Assembly: GCA_003116975.1 (NCBI GenBank)
Contig: BGKB01000002.1
Coordinates: 372,001 to 436,000, forward strand
From: Aurantiochytrium sp. KH105
Taxonomy: Eukaryota; Sar; Bigyra; Thraustochytrida; Thraustochytriidae
Direction: 5' to 3'
DNA length: 64,000 bases
A model generated the notes under the pieces. The model saw nothing but the letters and a program-made list of their open reading frames with translations, did no database searches and had not been told where the DNA came from. Below are positions 1-9,757 of this stretch, one piece after another (the first letter of the stretch is position 1; each line of letters starts with the position of its first letter). The translations under genes and the position numbers were made by a program.

Positions 1-255
1 CCAAACGCCACTCCACCGGCGGAGACTTTTTTTCTCGCATTCACTCATGAATGTATTCACATCAAAATGCCTCGCCCGCTTTCTCGCGGGTATTCCCCTG
101 CAGCTGCAAAGATTGCAAAGATGTCTATAGTATCTCTGCTTGGTCGAGATTGAGAGACGGCGACGTCCGTCCTTTAATCGCCTGCTGCTGCCTGATTTTG
201 AGGCCAACTGAAGAAGAAGCCAAAGCTTCAACCAGCGAGGGACGCGAGGCGCGCC
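1..255. other. Upstream region of the NIPA-like gene
   Basis: No gene is recognised here. The short open frames are not supported by any family resemblance. The stretch just before the ATG at 256 (cgcgcc) presumably holds the 5' UTR and core promoter of the transporter; no clear TATA box is visible. Confidence 0.4.
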
Positions 256-1433
256 ATGGTGGCCGCGTGGGTGATTGGCGTGCTGCTGGCGATCGGCGCG
301 GCCCTGGCGGCAGCGATCGGAGACAACCTCGTCAAGCGTGCGTGTCTGGACAGAGCGCAAGAGCTGAAGCGGCGCGATGCCGGGAACCGTCGCGAGCTGC
401 AGCATCTCGGTGAGACAGAACCTGGGAATGGCCAGGACCACGACCAAAGCCAGGCCAACTCACTAGGAACCGATGAGGAGGACGCGGAGGACGTAAAGGC
501 CTTGTGGCAACGACCTACCTGGCTCTTGGGCATATTTTGCATGGTGGTTCTCAATGCGGGCATGACAGTAGCCTCGTTTGCCTTTGTGGATGCCTCCATG
601 ACAATCCCATTTGGTGGCCTCCATATTTGTTTTAACATTCCGCTTGCTCGCTACATTAATGGGGAGCGATTCTCGCTACGCGCGATCATGTTCAACGGGA
701 TCATCCTCGCCGGTGTAATGGTCGTCCTCTTGTTTGGAAACCACGGTAGTCGCACATTTACCGCGGAAGAGCTGGTCGAAATTGCTGTGGCACCGGGCTT
801 CATTGTTGCTTCCTGCGTTATGATTGGGTCGACCACGGCGATTTGGGTATTTCTAGCTCAATCTAAGATCCAGGCGCGCCGGCGAGTGGGGTGGACATTG
901 TTTGCCGGAATGGTTGGCAGCATCACCCAGACCTTTGCCAAGGCCATGTCCGAATGCATCAAGGATGGTGCGTGGACTATGCCCATTACATACGTATGTA
1001 TCCTTCTCACGATTGGATCGCGTTGTCCCAAGTGATATTCTTGAACAAATGTCTCGATCGGTATCCTGCATTCTTTGTGGTGCCTCTGGTGAACAGTACG
1101 ATCATCATTGTCGGCTCTGTATATGCAGCTATTTATTTTCAAGAAGTGAATCGATGGACTCTTAAAAGTAGAATTTGCGTGCCCATTGGCATCTTTCTCA
1201 CCGGTGTGGGTATCTTTTTGCTCTCCTTTGCCGAATCAGAAAAGGAGCTCGAGCAAGCTTTTTCAAGTGATGAGGACGAGGATGAAGAAAATGTCGACGA
1301 CCACCATGGCCGTCATGGAGACGTGGAACATGGTCATGATGGACAGCGGCATGAGCAGCTTGACGAGACCTCGAGCTTGATGCGCCCGCTGACGGGCAAC
1401 GCCAATCGAGGCGGCTACGATTCGTTGGAGTGA
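256..1433 (+). CDS. NIPA-like magnesium transporter (frame break near 994-1034)
   Basis: This is a polytopic membrane protein of the NIPA (magnesium transporter, DMT-like) family. The N-terminus (IGVLLAIGAALAAAIGDNLVK) matches the first NIPA helix. The helix pair around MTIPFGGLHICFNIPLARY and the later SQVIFLNKCLDRYPAFFVV follow the family pattern, in which a Q-x-x-x-LNKAL block precedes a V-x-P helix. An acidic insert follows helix 1 and an Asp/Glu/His-rich tail ends the protein. The frame changes between about 994 and 1034. Either a 35-nt GT-AG intron (998-1032) is removed, at the cost of the conserved LSQ, or one base is missing near 1018-1022, which would preserve the whole helix. I favour the second reading. 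The ATG at 256 starts exactly where the family helix begins. Mg2+ transport is inferred from the family only. Confidence 0.82.
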
Positions 1434-1670
1434 ACGGAGCTGGGCGCTGGCCCGGATCAACAGGGACTAACGAAAGTTCAGAATTATCGAAAACATAGGT
1501 TTACATGCCCTGAAAGGCTGATAGAGTTTGTGCGCGCACACCGAACCTGCATGCCACTCTAAAGAAAGGAAAAGTGATTTTTATCTATTTTCGAAGTTAA
1601 GCTGGGGAATGTCATGTATGTGAAACTTTATGTGAACGCCGCCGCCGCCGCCGACAGCGAGATTTCTGAC

Positions 1671-4196
1671 TTAGCTGGCGGCCTGAGGCTGCGCCACGTC
1701 AGGAACTGTCGTGTCGACCTTGGCCGCAAGGGGCGAAGCGGCGTCCTTGCTCTCGGCGTCGTCGGTTTCGTTGGCAGGCTTGGCCTCCGTCGTGACCTCC
1801 GAAGGTGAACCGCTCTCGGCCGTGACAGGCTCGGCGACATTGGCCTCCGGGTTCGCAGCTCCAGCAGCGCTCTCGTCGCCAGAGATCTTGCGCGGCACCC
1901 GGTCGATGGGGCAAGGGACGTATGTGAGATCCTTGCTGTCGCCCTCGTGCGCATACACATGGTCAATGACAGCCTTGAACTTTTCGTCGACAAAGTTGCG
2001 CTTAAGCTTGAGCGTCGGCGTGAGCTCGCCACCAACGATGGAGATGTCGTAAGGGAGAATGGTGAATCTGCCAATCTTCCAGGCGTTGCTCTGGCAGGCG
2101 TCACCATTAGCGTTGGTCTTGGAGATGGCGTCTCGGACATGCTCGATCCACTTGGAGTCGGTCATTGCCTTTTGAATCGTGCGCGTGGAGTCAGAGCCAA
2201 TGCTTCGCACATCGGGGTCGAGGTTGTCCGAGCCCGGGAACTCGCCAGTGGCGCCCTCGGCGCGAAGCGTGATAAGCATAATGTTGAACTTGCGCTTGTC
2301 GCCGATCATAATTGCGTTCGCAACGCCGGAGGCAAGGGACTTGACGGCGTCTTCCATGGGCAGGGGCGCAATGTTCTCGCCACCGGCGCCAATAATGATC
2401 TCCTTGTAGCGACCGGTGATGACAAACATGTTCTTCTTGGAACAGGCGCCTTTGTCACCGGAATGGTACCATCCGTGGCGATCGATGGCCGAGGCGTTCT
2501 TGCGCTCGACCTCGGCGACGTGTTCCTCGCCAAGCTTGGGATTGGCCATGTAGCCGAGCATGACGGAGCGTCCGCGGAAGCAGACTTCGCCCTGCTCCTC
2601 CTCGGAGGGGTGGAAGATGTCCTTGGCCCGCGCCGGCTCACGGAGCTCGCCGAGACCCGTCTCGGCACTGTCGCCGCCCTCGGCCTTTTGGAAGACCCGA
2701 ACGTCCATGCCGGGCAGAGTGTGGCCGACCGTACCGAATTGGTGGGCCTTGATGGAGTTGCCGGTGACGCCTCCCGTGCTCTCGCTGGCGCCGTAGACAT
2801 CAAGGATCGCAATGCCGATGCCAGCAAAGTACTCTTGGACCTCGCGGGACATGGGCGCGGCGCCAGAGATGGCAAACTTGAGACGGGTGAAACCGAGGGC
2901 CTCCTTGACCTTGCTCAACACCTTCTTCTCGGCAAAGCCGTAGTTGGAGGGCTTACCGCCGGAGCCGCCGACCTCGAGGTTGCGCTGGTATTCGAGACCC
3001 TTCTTTTTGCTGTACTGAACAATCTTCTTCTTGAGGCCCTTGACGGAGGCGCCCTTGGCGCGCATCTTGGCCATGATCTTTTCGTAGACGCGGGGAACGC
3101 CCAGAAAAGCGGTCGGCTGCACCGTCTTGACACGATCGATGAGCGTTCCGGTCTTGAGGTCGTAGGGACGCACAAAGTAGACGGCGTGGTGACTCTCGCG
3201 AAAGGCGGTCACGACGAGAGGAAGGAGAACGTCCATCTCCTGGCCCGCAATATGGGAGAGCGGGAGATAGGAGAGGTGGCTCTCCGGGCCAGAGCGGCCG
3301 AAGTCCTCGAGGGTGCTGACAATGCTGGTGATCGCGAAGCAGAGGTTGTCATGGCTGAGCATGACGGCCTTGGGAAGACCGGTGGTGCCACTGGTAAAGA
3401 CGAGCTCTGCACAGTCGCCCGGGTTCTGGGCCTCGATCCGGGCGTCGACCTCGGTGGGGGGAGTGATTTCGCCGAGCGCGAGGGCCTCCTGCCAGGACAT
3501 GACCTTGACCTTGGAACCGTCCTCGCGCGTGATGGTCTTGACCATGGGCAGGTAGGCCCAGCAGACGATGGCCTTGAGGTCCGGGGCGTCCTCGACGGCG
3601 GCGCGGAGCATGGTGAACTCCTTTTCCACGCCGCAAAAGGCCACGGCGGTGTCCGTGTAGCGGAGCTTGTAGCGGACCTGCTCGGCGGTGTCCGTGGGGT
3701 AGATGCCGGCGGGGAGGGTCGTGGAGAGCGTGGCGGCCATTTGGGCCATGAGCCAAAAGGGAGAGTTGAAGCCGAAGATGGTCACGCCGTCGAAGCGCTC
3801 GGCGCCGAGGGCGACGATGGCGCGCGCCATGGCGTGGGAGTCTGCGTAGTACTGGCCAAAGGTCCAGGTGCGCCACTTGTCGAGGGGCAGGGAGTCGGGG
3901 ATCTTGCCGTCGGCGCCGATCTCGGGCACGGGCCACTCGACGGCGAGCGCGACTTCGTCCTTGGAGGCCTCGGCGGCCTTGCGGAACATTTTCGAGAGCG
4001 TCATGGCGGGCGTCGTTGCTTCGCTCGCGACGCCCTTGGCCGCGAAGATGATCTCCCTGCGCTCCGCCTTGTTGCTCACATAGTACGGCCCCTTCTCCGG
4101 GTCATACGGCCCGGGCGCGACCTCCTCCGTCACCTCGTACCCCTGCACGGCCGGGACCTCGCCGGGCGCCGCGGGTTTCGACCCGGAGCACCCCAT
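1671..4196 (-). CDS. Long-chain acyl-CoA synthetase, bubblegum (ACSBG) type
   Basis: An AMP-forming ligase that activates long-chain fatty acids to acyl-CoA (ATP + CoA + fatty acid to acyl-CoA + AMP + PPi). Visible motifs: the nucleotide P-loop TSGTTGLPKAVMLSHDN at about residues 268-284, YGASESTGG at 468-476, GWYHSGD at 575-581 and the fatty-acyl signature GRYKEIIIGAGGENIAP at 595-611. The last block, with Gly-Gly-Glu-Asn, is the form seen in ACSBG enzymes. Residues 1-7 (MGCSGSK) look like a dual lipidation signal: Gly2 for N-myristoylation and Cys3 for palmitoylation. That would put the enzyme on the cytosolic face of a membrane. The last 65 or so residues form an Ala/Glu/Ser/Pro-rich tail that is probably disordered. 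At 841 residues it is longer than typical bubblegum enzymes because of that tail. The family call is strong; the chain-length preference cannot be read from the sequence. Confidence 0.95.
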   Translation of the reverse strand: MGCSGSKPAAPGEVPAVQGYEVTEEVAPGPYDPEKGPYYVSNKAERREIIFAAKGVASEATTPAMTLSKMFRKAAEASKDEVALAVEWPVPEIGADGKIPDSLPLDKWRTWTFGQYYADSHAMARAIVALGAERFDGVTIFGFNSPFWLMAQMAATLSTTLPAGIYPTDTAEQVRYKLRYTDTAVAFCGVEKEFTMLRAAVEDAPDLKAIVCWAYLPMVKTITREDGSKVKVMSWQEALALGEITPPTEVDARIEAQNPGDCAELVFTSGTTGLPKAVMLSHDNLCFAITSIVSTLEDFGRSGPESHLSYLPLSHIAGQEMDVLLPLVVTAFRESHHAVYFVRPYDLKTGTLIDRVKTVQPTAFLGVPRVYEKIMAKMRAKGASVKGLKKKIVQYSKKKGLEYQRNLEVGGSGGKPSNYGFAEKKVLSKVKEALGFTRLKFAISGAAPMSREVQEYFAGIGIAILDVYGASESTGGVTGNSIKAHQFGTVGHTLPGMDVRVFQKAEGGDSAETGLGELREPARAKDIFHPSEEEQGEVCFRGRSVMLGYMANPKLGEEHVAEVERKNASAIDRHGWYHSGDKGACSKKNMFVITGRYKEIIIGAGGENIAPLPMEDAVKSLASGVANAIMIGDKRKFNIMLITLRAEGATGEFPGSDNLDPDVRSIGSDSTRTIQKAMTDSKWIEHVRDAISKTNANGDACQSNAWKIGRFTILPYDISIVGGELTPTLKLKRNFVDEKFKAVIDHVYAHEGDSKDLTYVPCPIDRVPRKISGDESAAGAANPEANVAEPVTAESGSPSEVTTEAKPANETDDAESKDAASPLAAKVDTTVPDVAQPQAAS

Positions 4197-4457
4197 CCTG
4201 CGTTGCCGCTGCGCTCGCTGCGCCCTCCTCGTTCCCTCCCTCCCTCCCTCGCTCGCTCCCTCCTGCGCCGCCGCCGCCGCGCGTCTCCGCCTGCTCGCCG
4301 CTCGCCTGCCCGCGCGCCGCCGCCGCTTGCTCGATGCGGTTCTGCTCCGCCACGCGCTTTTGCCTTGCTTGCTCGCTTGCTTGCTTTCGAGTTTGCCGCA
4401 GGATCGCGTCGGTCGCCGGTCTGCGCCGCCTCCTTCCGAGTCCCTGTCCCGGGCTGC

Positions 4458-4492
4458 CCTTCCTTCCTTCCTTCCTTCCTTCCTTCCTTCCT
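4458..4492. repeat. (CCTT)n microsatellite
   Basis: About eight uninterrupted CCTT units lie 260-300 bp upstream of the acyl-CoA synthetase start. This is a polypyrimidine tract on the + strand. Confidence 0.95.
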
Positions 4493-5711
4493 CCCGCCCT
4501 CCCTTTCTCGCTGCTTCCTCCTCGTGGCACTACTATACGTATACACGCCTGCGACTCCGGTATCTATTTCTTCACCTCCGTCCTCGTCTCGGGGAGCGGT
4601 AACCACCGCCTGAAAGAAACCAACCCCACCGCGCCCGCCGCGCCGCTGCCGCGTCGAGCCGGCCACGGGCGGCACCGAGGCGAGGCGAGGCGAGGCGCGG
4701 CCGGTGCCTGGCGATGGGTGGACCGCCGAATGGGCCGACGGAGCGAGCCATCGATGCATGGACGGATGATGGATGGACGGATGGATCGAGCGATCGACCA
4801 GTGCTCTGCTGTGGCTCTCGCTCCCCCACCTCTGGCTAGCCAGCCTGCCTAGCACGGCCGCCTCGGCTCGGCCCGGCTGGCTTCTGCCTAGCCGCGCGCT
4901 ACGCCGCTGCTACGGGCCGCGGCTCGCTCGCTCGCCCGCGAGCGCGCGCTGGAGACCCGGCCGCGCAAGGCGAGGCAAGGCGCCTTGCCACCGTTGAAGG
5001 TGGGCGAGGCAACTTGCGGAGGCCGCGCGGCAGCCAGCGGGCCGGGCGGGAGCAGGCCAGGAGCCAGGAGGCGCGGCCGGAGGCGCAGCGCGGTCGGTGT
5101 CCTGGCGCCGGCCACTCGGCTCCGCGCGGCATTCGCATCGGGAAGAAGCAGGGCGCACATAGCAGCTGGAGAGGCCATGGCTTGCCCTGCCCTGCCCTGG
5201 CTGGCCTGGCTGGCCTTGCCTGCCACGCGGCTCGGATCCGCTCCGCAGGGCGACGGCGCGCCGGGGCGGCGAGCCTGAGGAGAGCGCCGCGCGCTCTACG
5301 CCACGCTCGCGCGGCAGGCAAGGCCAGCCAGGGAGCGGCGGGAGACAGCGCGCGAGCCCTGCCTGGCTGCCTGGCTGCCTGTCTGGAAGGTGGGGGAGGG
5401 GGCAGGGTGGGCGCGAGCAGGCGCGGACCTGGATAGAGCCCATGGATAAGACAAGCACGAACGAGCGTGAAACGCGAAAAGACTCGTTCAGGTGCACCCC
5501 TTCCAGTGAGAAAGCGCAGTACACACCTTCGGAAACGAAGGGTACGCGAACGGAAGGAGGGGTGCGCGAACGTGCGAGGAGACCGCGCGCATCTTCGCGC
5601 GCAAGCAAGTTCTTCGCGCACAAGCAAGTTGCAGTTGCTGGCTCGCTAGATCGATATCCCGCTTGGCCTTGCACTCGCGCATCTGACGAGCCGATCGGTG
5701 GCTTCATTGAG

Positions 5712-5731
5712 CGATCGATCGATCGATCGAC
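5712..5731. repeat. (GATC)n microsatellite
   Basis: Five tandem copies of the self-complementary unit GATC, just upstream of the ATG at 5778. The tract can form a perfect hairpin. Confidence 0.95.
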
Positions 5732-5777
5732 AGGCAGACGTACATACAGACAGAGCGACCGACCGACGAAAAGACAA

Positions 5778-6347
5778 ATGACGGACGTAGCAAATGGCGA
5801 CGCCGAAGATGGCAGCTTGGCCCCCGTCCGCAGCCCAAAGAGATGGCTCGCACGGCGGAGACGTAGACTCGTGTGGCCTCAGGGCGTCGCGGCTGACGCC
5901 AGAGGAGAAGTGCCAGACGACAAGGTTGAGTCGATGAAGACAGACGCCACGAGCAAAGAGGGAAAAAACAGAAACGAAGCCGAGGAGAAGAAAACAAGTG
6001 CGCTCGATTTTGCTCAAGACGATGTCGATGACGTCTTTACCCCTGCGCTCGTAGAGATCGGGAACGTCGCAGGCGCGCTCGTCTTTGTGGACAACGGCCG
6101 CGTGTACTGCGTGCCGGAATCCCATAGCGACAGTGAATCGCAAGAGACATCCATGGCTTACTTTTTGGCCGACAATCCGACACCATTCGCGGGATCGACA
6201 GTAGACACAGAAGCTGCCAAGTCGTCAAAGCGACCCTTCCCCTCCTTTGGCCTCTCCACTTCTGCCCAAGGCGCGAACCCAAGCCTCTATTTCGCCTCTG
6301 TCGCGCCTTCTTTTGGCGCATTTTCGAGCTCTTCCATCCAAACTTGA
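5778..6347 (+). CDS. Hypothetical protein, 189 residues
   Basis: I do not recognise this protein. The frame is open from 5442, but I chose the ATG at 5778 (context caaATGa) because the upstream part is Arg/Ser-rich and translates the GATC microsatellite. The N-terminal third is basic (WLARRRRRLVWP) and is followed by a Lys/Glu-rich stretch. The best-ordered part is the centre, DDVDDVFTPALVEIGNVAG followed by LVFVDNGRVYCVPE, which reads like a short beta-rich segment. The C-terminus is Ser/Phe/Ala-rich with several F-G and F-A pairs. No signal peptide, membrane segment or enzyme motif is visible. It runs in the same direction as the unknown membrane-protein gene that starts 640 bp downstream. 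Confidence 0.55.
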   Translation: MTDVANGDAEDGSLAPVRSPKRWLARRRRRLVWPQGVAADARGEVPDDKVESMKTDATSKEGKNRNEAEEKKTSALDFAQDDVDDVFTPALVEIGNVAGALVFVDNGRVYCVPESHSDSESQETSMAYFLADNPTPFAGSTVDTEAAKSSKRPFPSFGLSTSAQGANPSLYFASVAPSFGAFSSSSIQT

Positions 6348-6987
6348 ACTAGCCTAGTATACTTTCCCCATGTACGATACGTAGTAGTCTCATTGGTCGA
6401 TCTTGGTCTCCGCCTCGCTTGCCCAATTCCTCAGCCCAGGAGCTGCCGCCGCTCTCGGGACCTCTTCGCTCGCTCGTCTCTTTCCTTCCCTCAGTCCAGC
6501 CAAACGCGGCTGCACTCACAGTCAAGCCCCACTCTCTCTCTCCCTACGCAGTTCAGGATCGTGATCCATCCAAGCGAGCAAATCCACTTTTGCAAGCTCG
6601 CCACGCACGCGCCCTCCCTTCCCGCCTCTGCTCTGCTGCCTTCCTGCCTGGCTCTGGCTGTGGCCGCCTCCCTCTCCGGGCAAGTGGCCGGTCGGCCGAT
6701 AACGCACTTGCGAGCGCGCAAAGCTGCACTTGCCGAGAGGTATGGGCCACTTGCGAGCTCGCCTCTTGCACATAGAGGCTGCCGCGGGTGGGTGAGTGAA
6801 TGCTCGAGTTGGCCGTGCATACGTACATACTTACATTGCATTGCGTTCTGTCGAGGCGATCGACCATACGTACTCCGCCCGCGCGCGCGACGGGGCCGAG
6901 GCTCGCCCGCGTCGAGTCCGGAGGCCCGCGCGCTCGCCCGCGCTGGCGAGCCGCCGTGGCGTCGATTCCCGCCCGGGGAGGCCAAGG
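6348..6987. other. Intergenic region upstream of the unknown membrane-protein gene
   Basis: A 640-bp gap with pyrimidine-rich and GC-rich sequence. Long open frames cross it on both strands but resemble no family. It probably carries the 3' UTR of the small gene and the promoter of the next one. Confidence 0.4.
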
Positions 6988-8703
6988 ATGGCGCAGAAGG
7001 GCCGGGAGACCATGGCGGCGCGTGCAAGGCCTCGAGGAGCGCGTTCGGGTGACACGCAGACGGCCGCAGCGCCAAGAGCGCCTGCGAATGCCGCGAAGAA
7101 CGCGCGAGGGAACGCGCCGCGAGCATCAGCTGGGACTTCGGCTCTAAGACCTGCGCCAAGCAGACGTGGACCTCGTCCACCGCACTCTGCCTCGGAGGAC
7201 GATCTCGACGACTTTGACGCCTCGTCCGCGATGAGCGAGTTCATGACCGAGGAGGAGGAGGAGGAAGCTGAGGACAGTCGAGGCTTTCAAGAGGAAGGAT
7301 TTTCTGACTATGAAGAAGAAGAAGAAGAAGAAGAAGAAGAGGAAAGGACCCGACCTCGTGCCGCGAAAGCAGGAAAGCAAGCGCCTGCTCTGGTCAGAAC
7401 TGCCGCCAAGCCAACAGCAACCAAGGCGCCAGCAAGAAAAGCAACCAAGGCGACAGCATTGGCGGAACGAAAGGAGCTCCGTGTAGAAACAGACACTCTC
7501 CCTCAGGACGCCGAGACCTTACCGCAGCGTCGTGGACAAGGTCGCGACCCCAATGCACTTGCAGCAACCCAGACTCGTCAAGCAACACCGCATCCGACAG
7601 CTGCCGGCAAACCAGGCTTGGCGAAGAAACATTTCAAAACAGGAGCTGGTCAGCCCGCGGCGACTACTACATCTGCGCGAAAGGCACAGTCCGCGACGTC
7701 CTCCTCGGCGTCAGGAAGCACCGCTTCCTCAGCGTCCTCATCCTCTGAGTCGGATTCAGAGTCTGATTCCGATGCGTCAGACTCTGCGTCAGACTCGGAG
7801 CCCAGTTCGGGTTCAGACTCAGATTCGAGCTCGTATGACTCGGAATCGTCATACTCGACGCTCGCTTCCGACGAATCGGGGTATAGCGAACAGCTTCAGA
7901 GACGGAAGAGGCGCCGGCGCCGGCAGCGTAGAAAAGAGTCTCCCGTGCTTCGGTCGCTATCCAAGTTTCTTCCACCTATTTTGGCGCTCCCCATCTTTCT
8001 TTTGCTTCGCTTCTTTGTCCTGTGGCCATGGAACATTGTGTGGGGCTTTTCCAAGCGCGGCGCACTCTTGGTCATGTACGCACAGCCTTATGCGGAGAAA
8101 GCGTACTATTTTGTCAAGCAAAATTTTCCCTGGAATACTGCGCGGGAAGCTGCCGTGGTGACGCTTCGGCTCAGCGCCGAGGGCGCAAGGTTAGGAGCAA
8201 AGGCGAGCGTCACCGGCACTGAGTCCTTATGGGTTTCGTCTCAAGTCTGGGGCGAGCGGGGCGTTGTCCTCGGCAAAGCCCTTGGCGCTGGTAGCTTTCG
8301 TTTGGTTGCCGCGGGTATGCGTCTGGTGGGTAGCGCGCTAAGTCGCGCCGCGCGTGGAGTGTGGGACGGTATCGTGTGGTCGATTCGCGCGGTGTGGGGC
8401 CTCGTTGTCGGTGTTCTTACCTTTCCCTTAAAGGTAGGTCGCTTTGTTGCGTATCTGCCGTGGACACTGTTAGCTTTTGCACGAGGGTTCACGGACTTTT
8501 TCAGGGATAATCAAGACACTCTTGCGGATGTGATTGCCACCATCATTGGCATGTATCTCATGGGTCTTCTCCTCGGTGTTTTGCTAGGTCCTGTGGCAGT
8601 CAAGCTTGGGTGGATGTCCTACGAAACGCTCGATGCCCTTGGCGTTGCGGATCTTTGCGTCTCGATTGGCCTTCTCAAACGTCCCGGCTGGTTCATTTGG
8701 TAA
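6988..8703 (+). CDS. Unknown membrane protein with acidic/serine-rich N-terminal half
   Basis: A 571-residue protein of no family I recognise. The start at 6988 (aaggATGg) is preferred over an upstream in-frame ATG at 6796, because the intervening residues are Arg-rich leader-like sequence. The order of parts is: a basic Ala-rich N-terminus; an acidic block with a Glu run coded by GAA repeats near 7313-7341; a Lys/Ala/Thr-rich stretch; a long Ser/Asp/Glu block of S-D-S-E type; a highly basic cluster (RRKRRRRRQRRKE); and then a hydrophobic C-terminal 250 residues. The hydrophobic part begins with PPILALPIFLLLRFFVLWPW and includes two further strong segments, one near VWGLVVGVLTFPL and one near IIGMYLMGLLLGVLLGPVAV. 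It ends with GWFIW. The charged, disordered half probably faces the cytosol or nucleoplasm, with the helices anchoring it. A lipid-droplet or nuclear-envelope location is possible but unproven. Confidence 0.75.
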   Translation: MAQKGRETMAARARPRGARSGDTQTAAAPRAPANAAKNARGNAPRASAGTSALRPAPSRRGPRPPHSASEDDLDDFDASSAMSEFMTEEEEEEAEDSRGFQEEGFSDYEEEEEEEEEEERTRPRAAKAGKQAPALVRTAAKPTATKAPARKATKATALAERKELRVETDTLPQDAETLPQRRGQGRDPNALAATQTRQATPHPTAAGKPGLAKKHFKTGAGQPAATTTSARKAQSATSSSASGSTASSASSSSESDSESDSDASDSASDSEPSSGSDSDSSSYDSESSYSTLASDESGYSEQLQRRKRRRRRQRRKESPVLRSLSKFLPPILALPIFLLLRFFVLWPWNIVWGFSKRGALLVMYAQPYAEKAYYFVKQNFPWNTAREAAVVTLRLSAEGARLGAKASVTGTESLWVSSQVWGERGVVLGKALGAGSFRLVAAGMRLVGSALSRAARGVWDGIVWSIRAVWGLVVGVLTFPLKVGRFVAYLPWTLLAFARGFTDFFRDNQDTLADVIATIIGMYLMGLLLGVLLGPVAVKLGWMSYETLDALGVADLCVSIGLLKRPGWFIW

Positions 8704-9757
8704 TTCCTCGATCGGTTCCGGTTGAGTAAAATTCGACATGGAGTGCCTATCGTTCGTTCGTTGGTGCCGAGTGAGGCGGATCGACGCCGAGTCAGGTGCG
8801 CATCATTGATCACAATATCCTCTTTGGCGACAAATGTTCGCCAAAGGCTGTCCTTACCTTTTTTAGAAAAAGAAAAGTTAAAGAAAAGTAAAGAAAAGTA
8901 TGGAACTCAGCTGAGAGATCCCGCACGCGGAGCGTCAACGCTTTTGCCTCACATTGCTTTGAAGGGAAAGCGTGAAGCGTCTTCTTTCAGGTGCGTATGT
9001 ATCATTTTTATTTTACTTTCTGGAAAAAAAATTAGGTCAATTGAATCAACAAGTTTCTGTTTGTCATAGTCAGCCTTCACCTTTTCCGAATCTTGATCAA
9101 TGAAATTCGAGAGGTCCTACGGGACATATACGCTTTTGCTGCACAAGATTAAAGCCTTGCGACGACGAGAAAGAAAATATTTCCACGAACTCAAAGAGCA
9201 AGATCTAATGTATATCCTGCGAAGAACCCATTCATCGAGCACGAAACAAGAATATTGTCTCTATCCGTCACATCAGCAAATTAAATGCACTGGTGTGACA
9301 AACGGAGGCAATAATTTGTTTACATGCTCGATGAATGTGTTGCCTGCAGGGTATGGCTTTCCCCAATTCAATGTATCCTGCAGGTGCCAAAATTCCGGAT
9401 TTTGGACTTTTATAAATTTCAACAAAGGCCTACTGAATACTGTAATTCTATACACAAGATCCGGAATTCTGGGAGGGAGCGTTGGAGTTAAGAGAAGAAG
9501 GAATGCAATGCAACGGCATTCCCTCACACATTTCTGTTCAATTTGCGATTTTTGTAGGGCTCGTGATCCCAAGCAAGATCGACCAGACTAGATCTAGCCC
9601 TATTCTTTTGTTTTATTCAACAGGAACATCATCACATCATCACGTAGTATCAAAGTGCCAATTCTATCAAAAAGAAACAAAACCAACGCGCTATGAGTAA
9701 GTAAACAGAACATCCCTCGAAAGCCTTAACTCAAAAACTGCGAACAAGAAACGGGAA
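8704..9757. other. Convergent intergenic region, lower GC
   Basis: About 1.05 kb lies between the stop codons of the membrane-protein gene and AP2-1. Composition drops well below the flanking genes. It holds an A/G-rich tract near 8870-8900 and a 10-bp inverted repeat (AATTCCGGAT at about 9401 and its complement at about 9463). A 163-codon open frame at 9100-9591 has no family resemblance and is not called. Both 3' UTRs must lie here. Confidence 0.45.

Larger units (their letters stand above)
4197..5777. other. Divergent intergenic/promoter region, GC-rich and low-complexity
   Basis: About 1.6 kb separates the start codons of the acyl-CoA synthetase (-) and the small unknown gene (+). It holds pyrimidine tracts, a CCTT microsatellite (4458-4492), a short run of GAGGC units near 4678-4697 and a GATC microsatellite (5712-5731). 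The open frames here are R/A/P/S-rich, overlap on both strands and match no family, so I read them as products of base composition. Confidence 0.55.

Noticed and set aside
1947-4613. 888-codon open frame on the + strand across the acyl-CoA synthetase gene
   Set aside because: It is antisense to a well-supported enzyme gene, its sequence (Gly/Asp/Leu/Val/Arg-rich) matches no family, and high GC at third codon positions keeps this antisense frame open.
9398-9475. Inverted repeat AATTCCGGAT/ATCCGGAATT about 60 bp apart, considered as termini of a miniature transposon
   Set aside because: Only 10 bp, centred on a palindrome, without target-site duplication or further matching sequence.
9100-9591. 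163-codon frame in the low-GC gap before AP2-1
   Set aside because: Amino-acid content is not biased like neighbouring genes, no family resembles it, and it lies where two 3' UTRs are expected.
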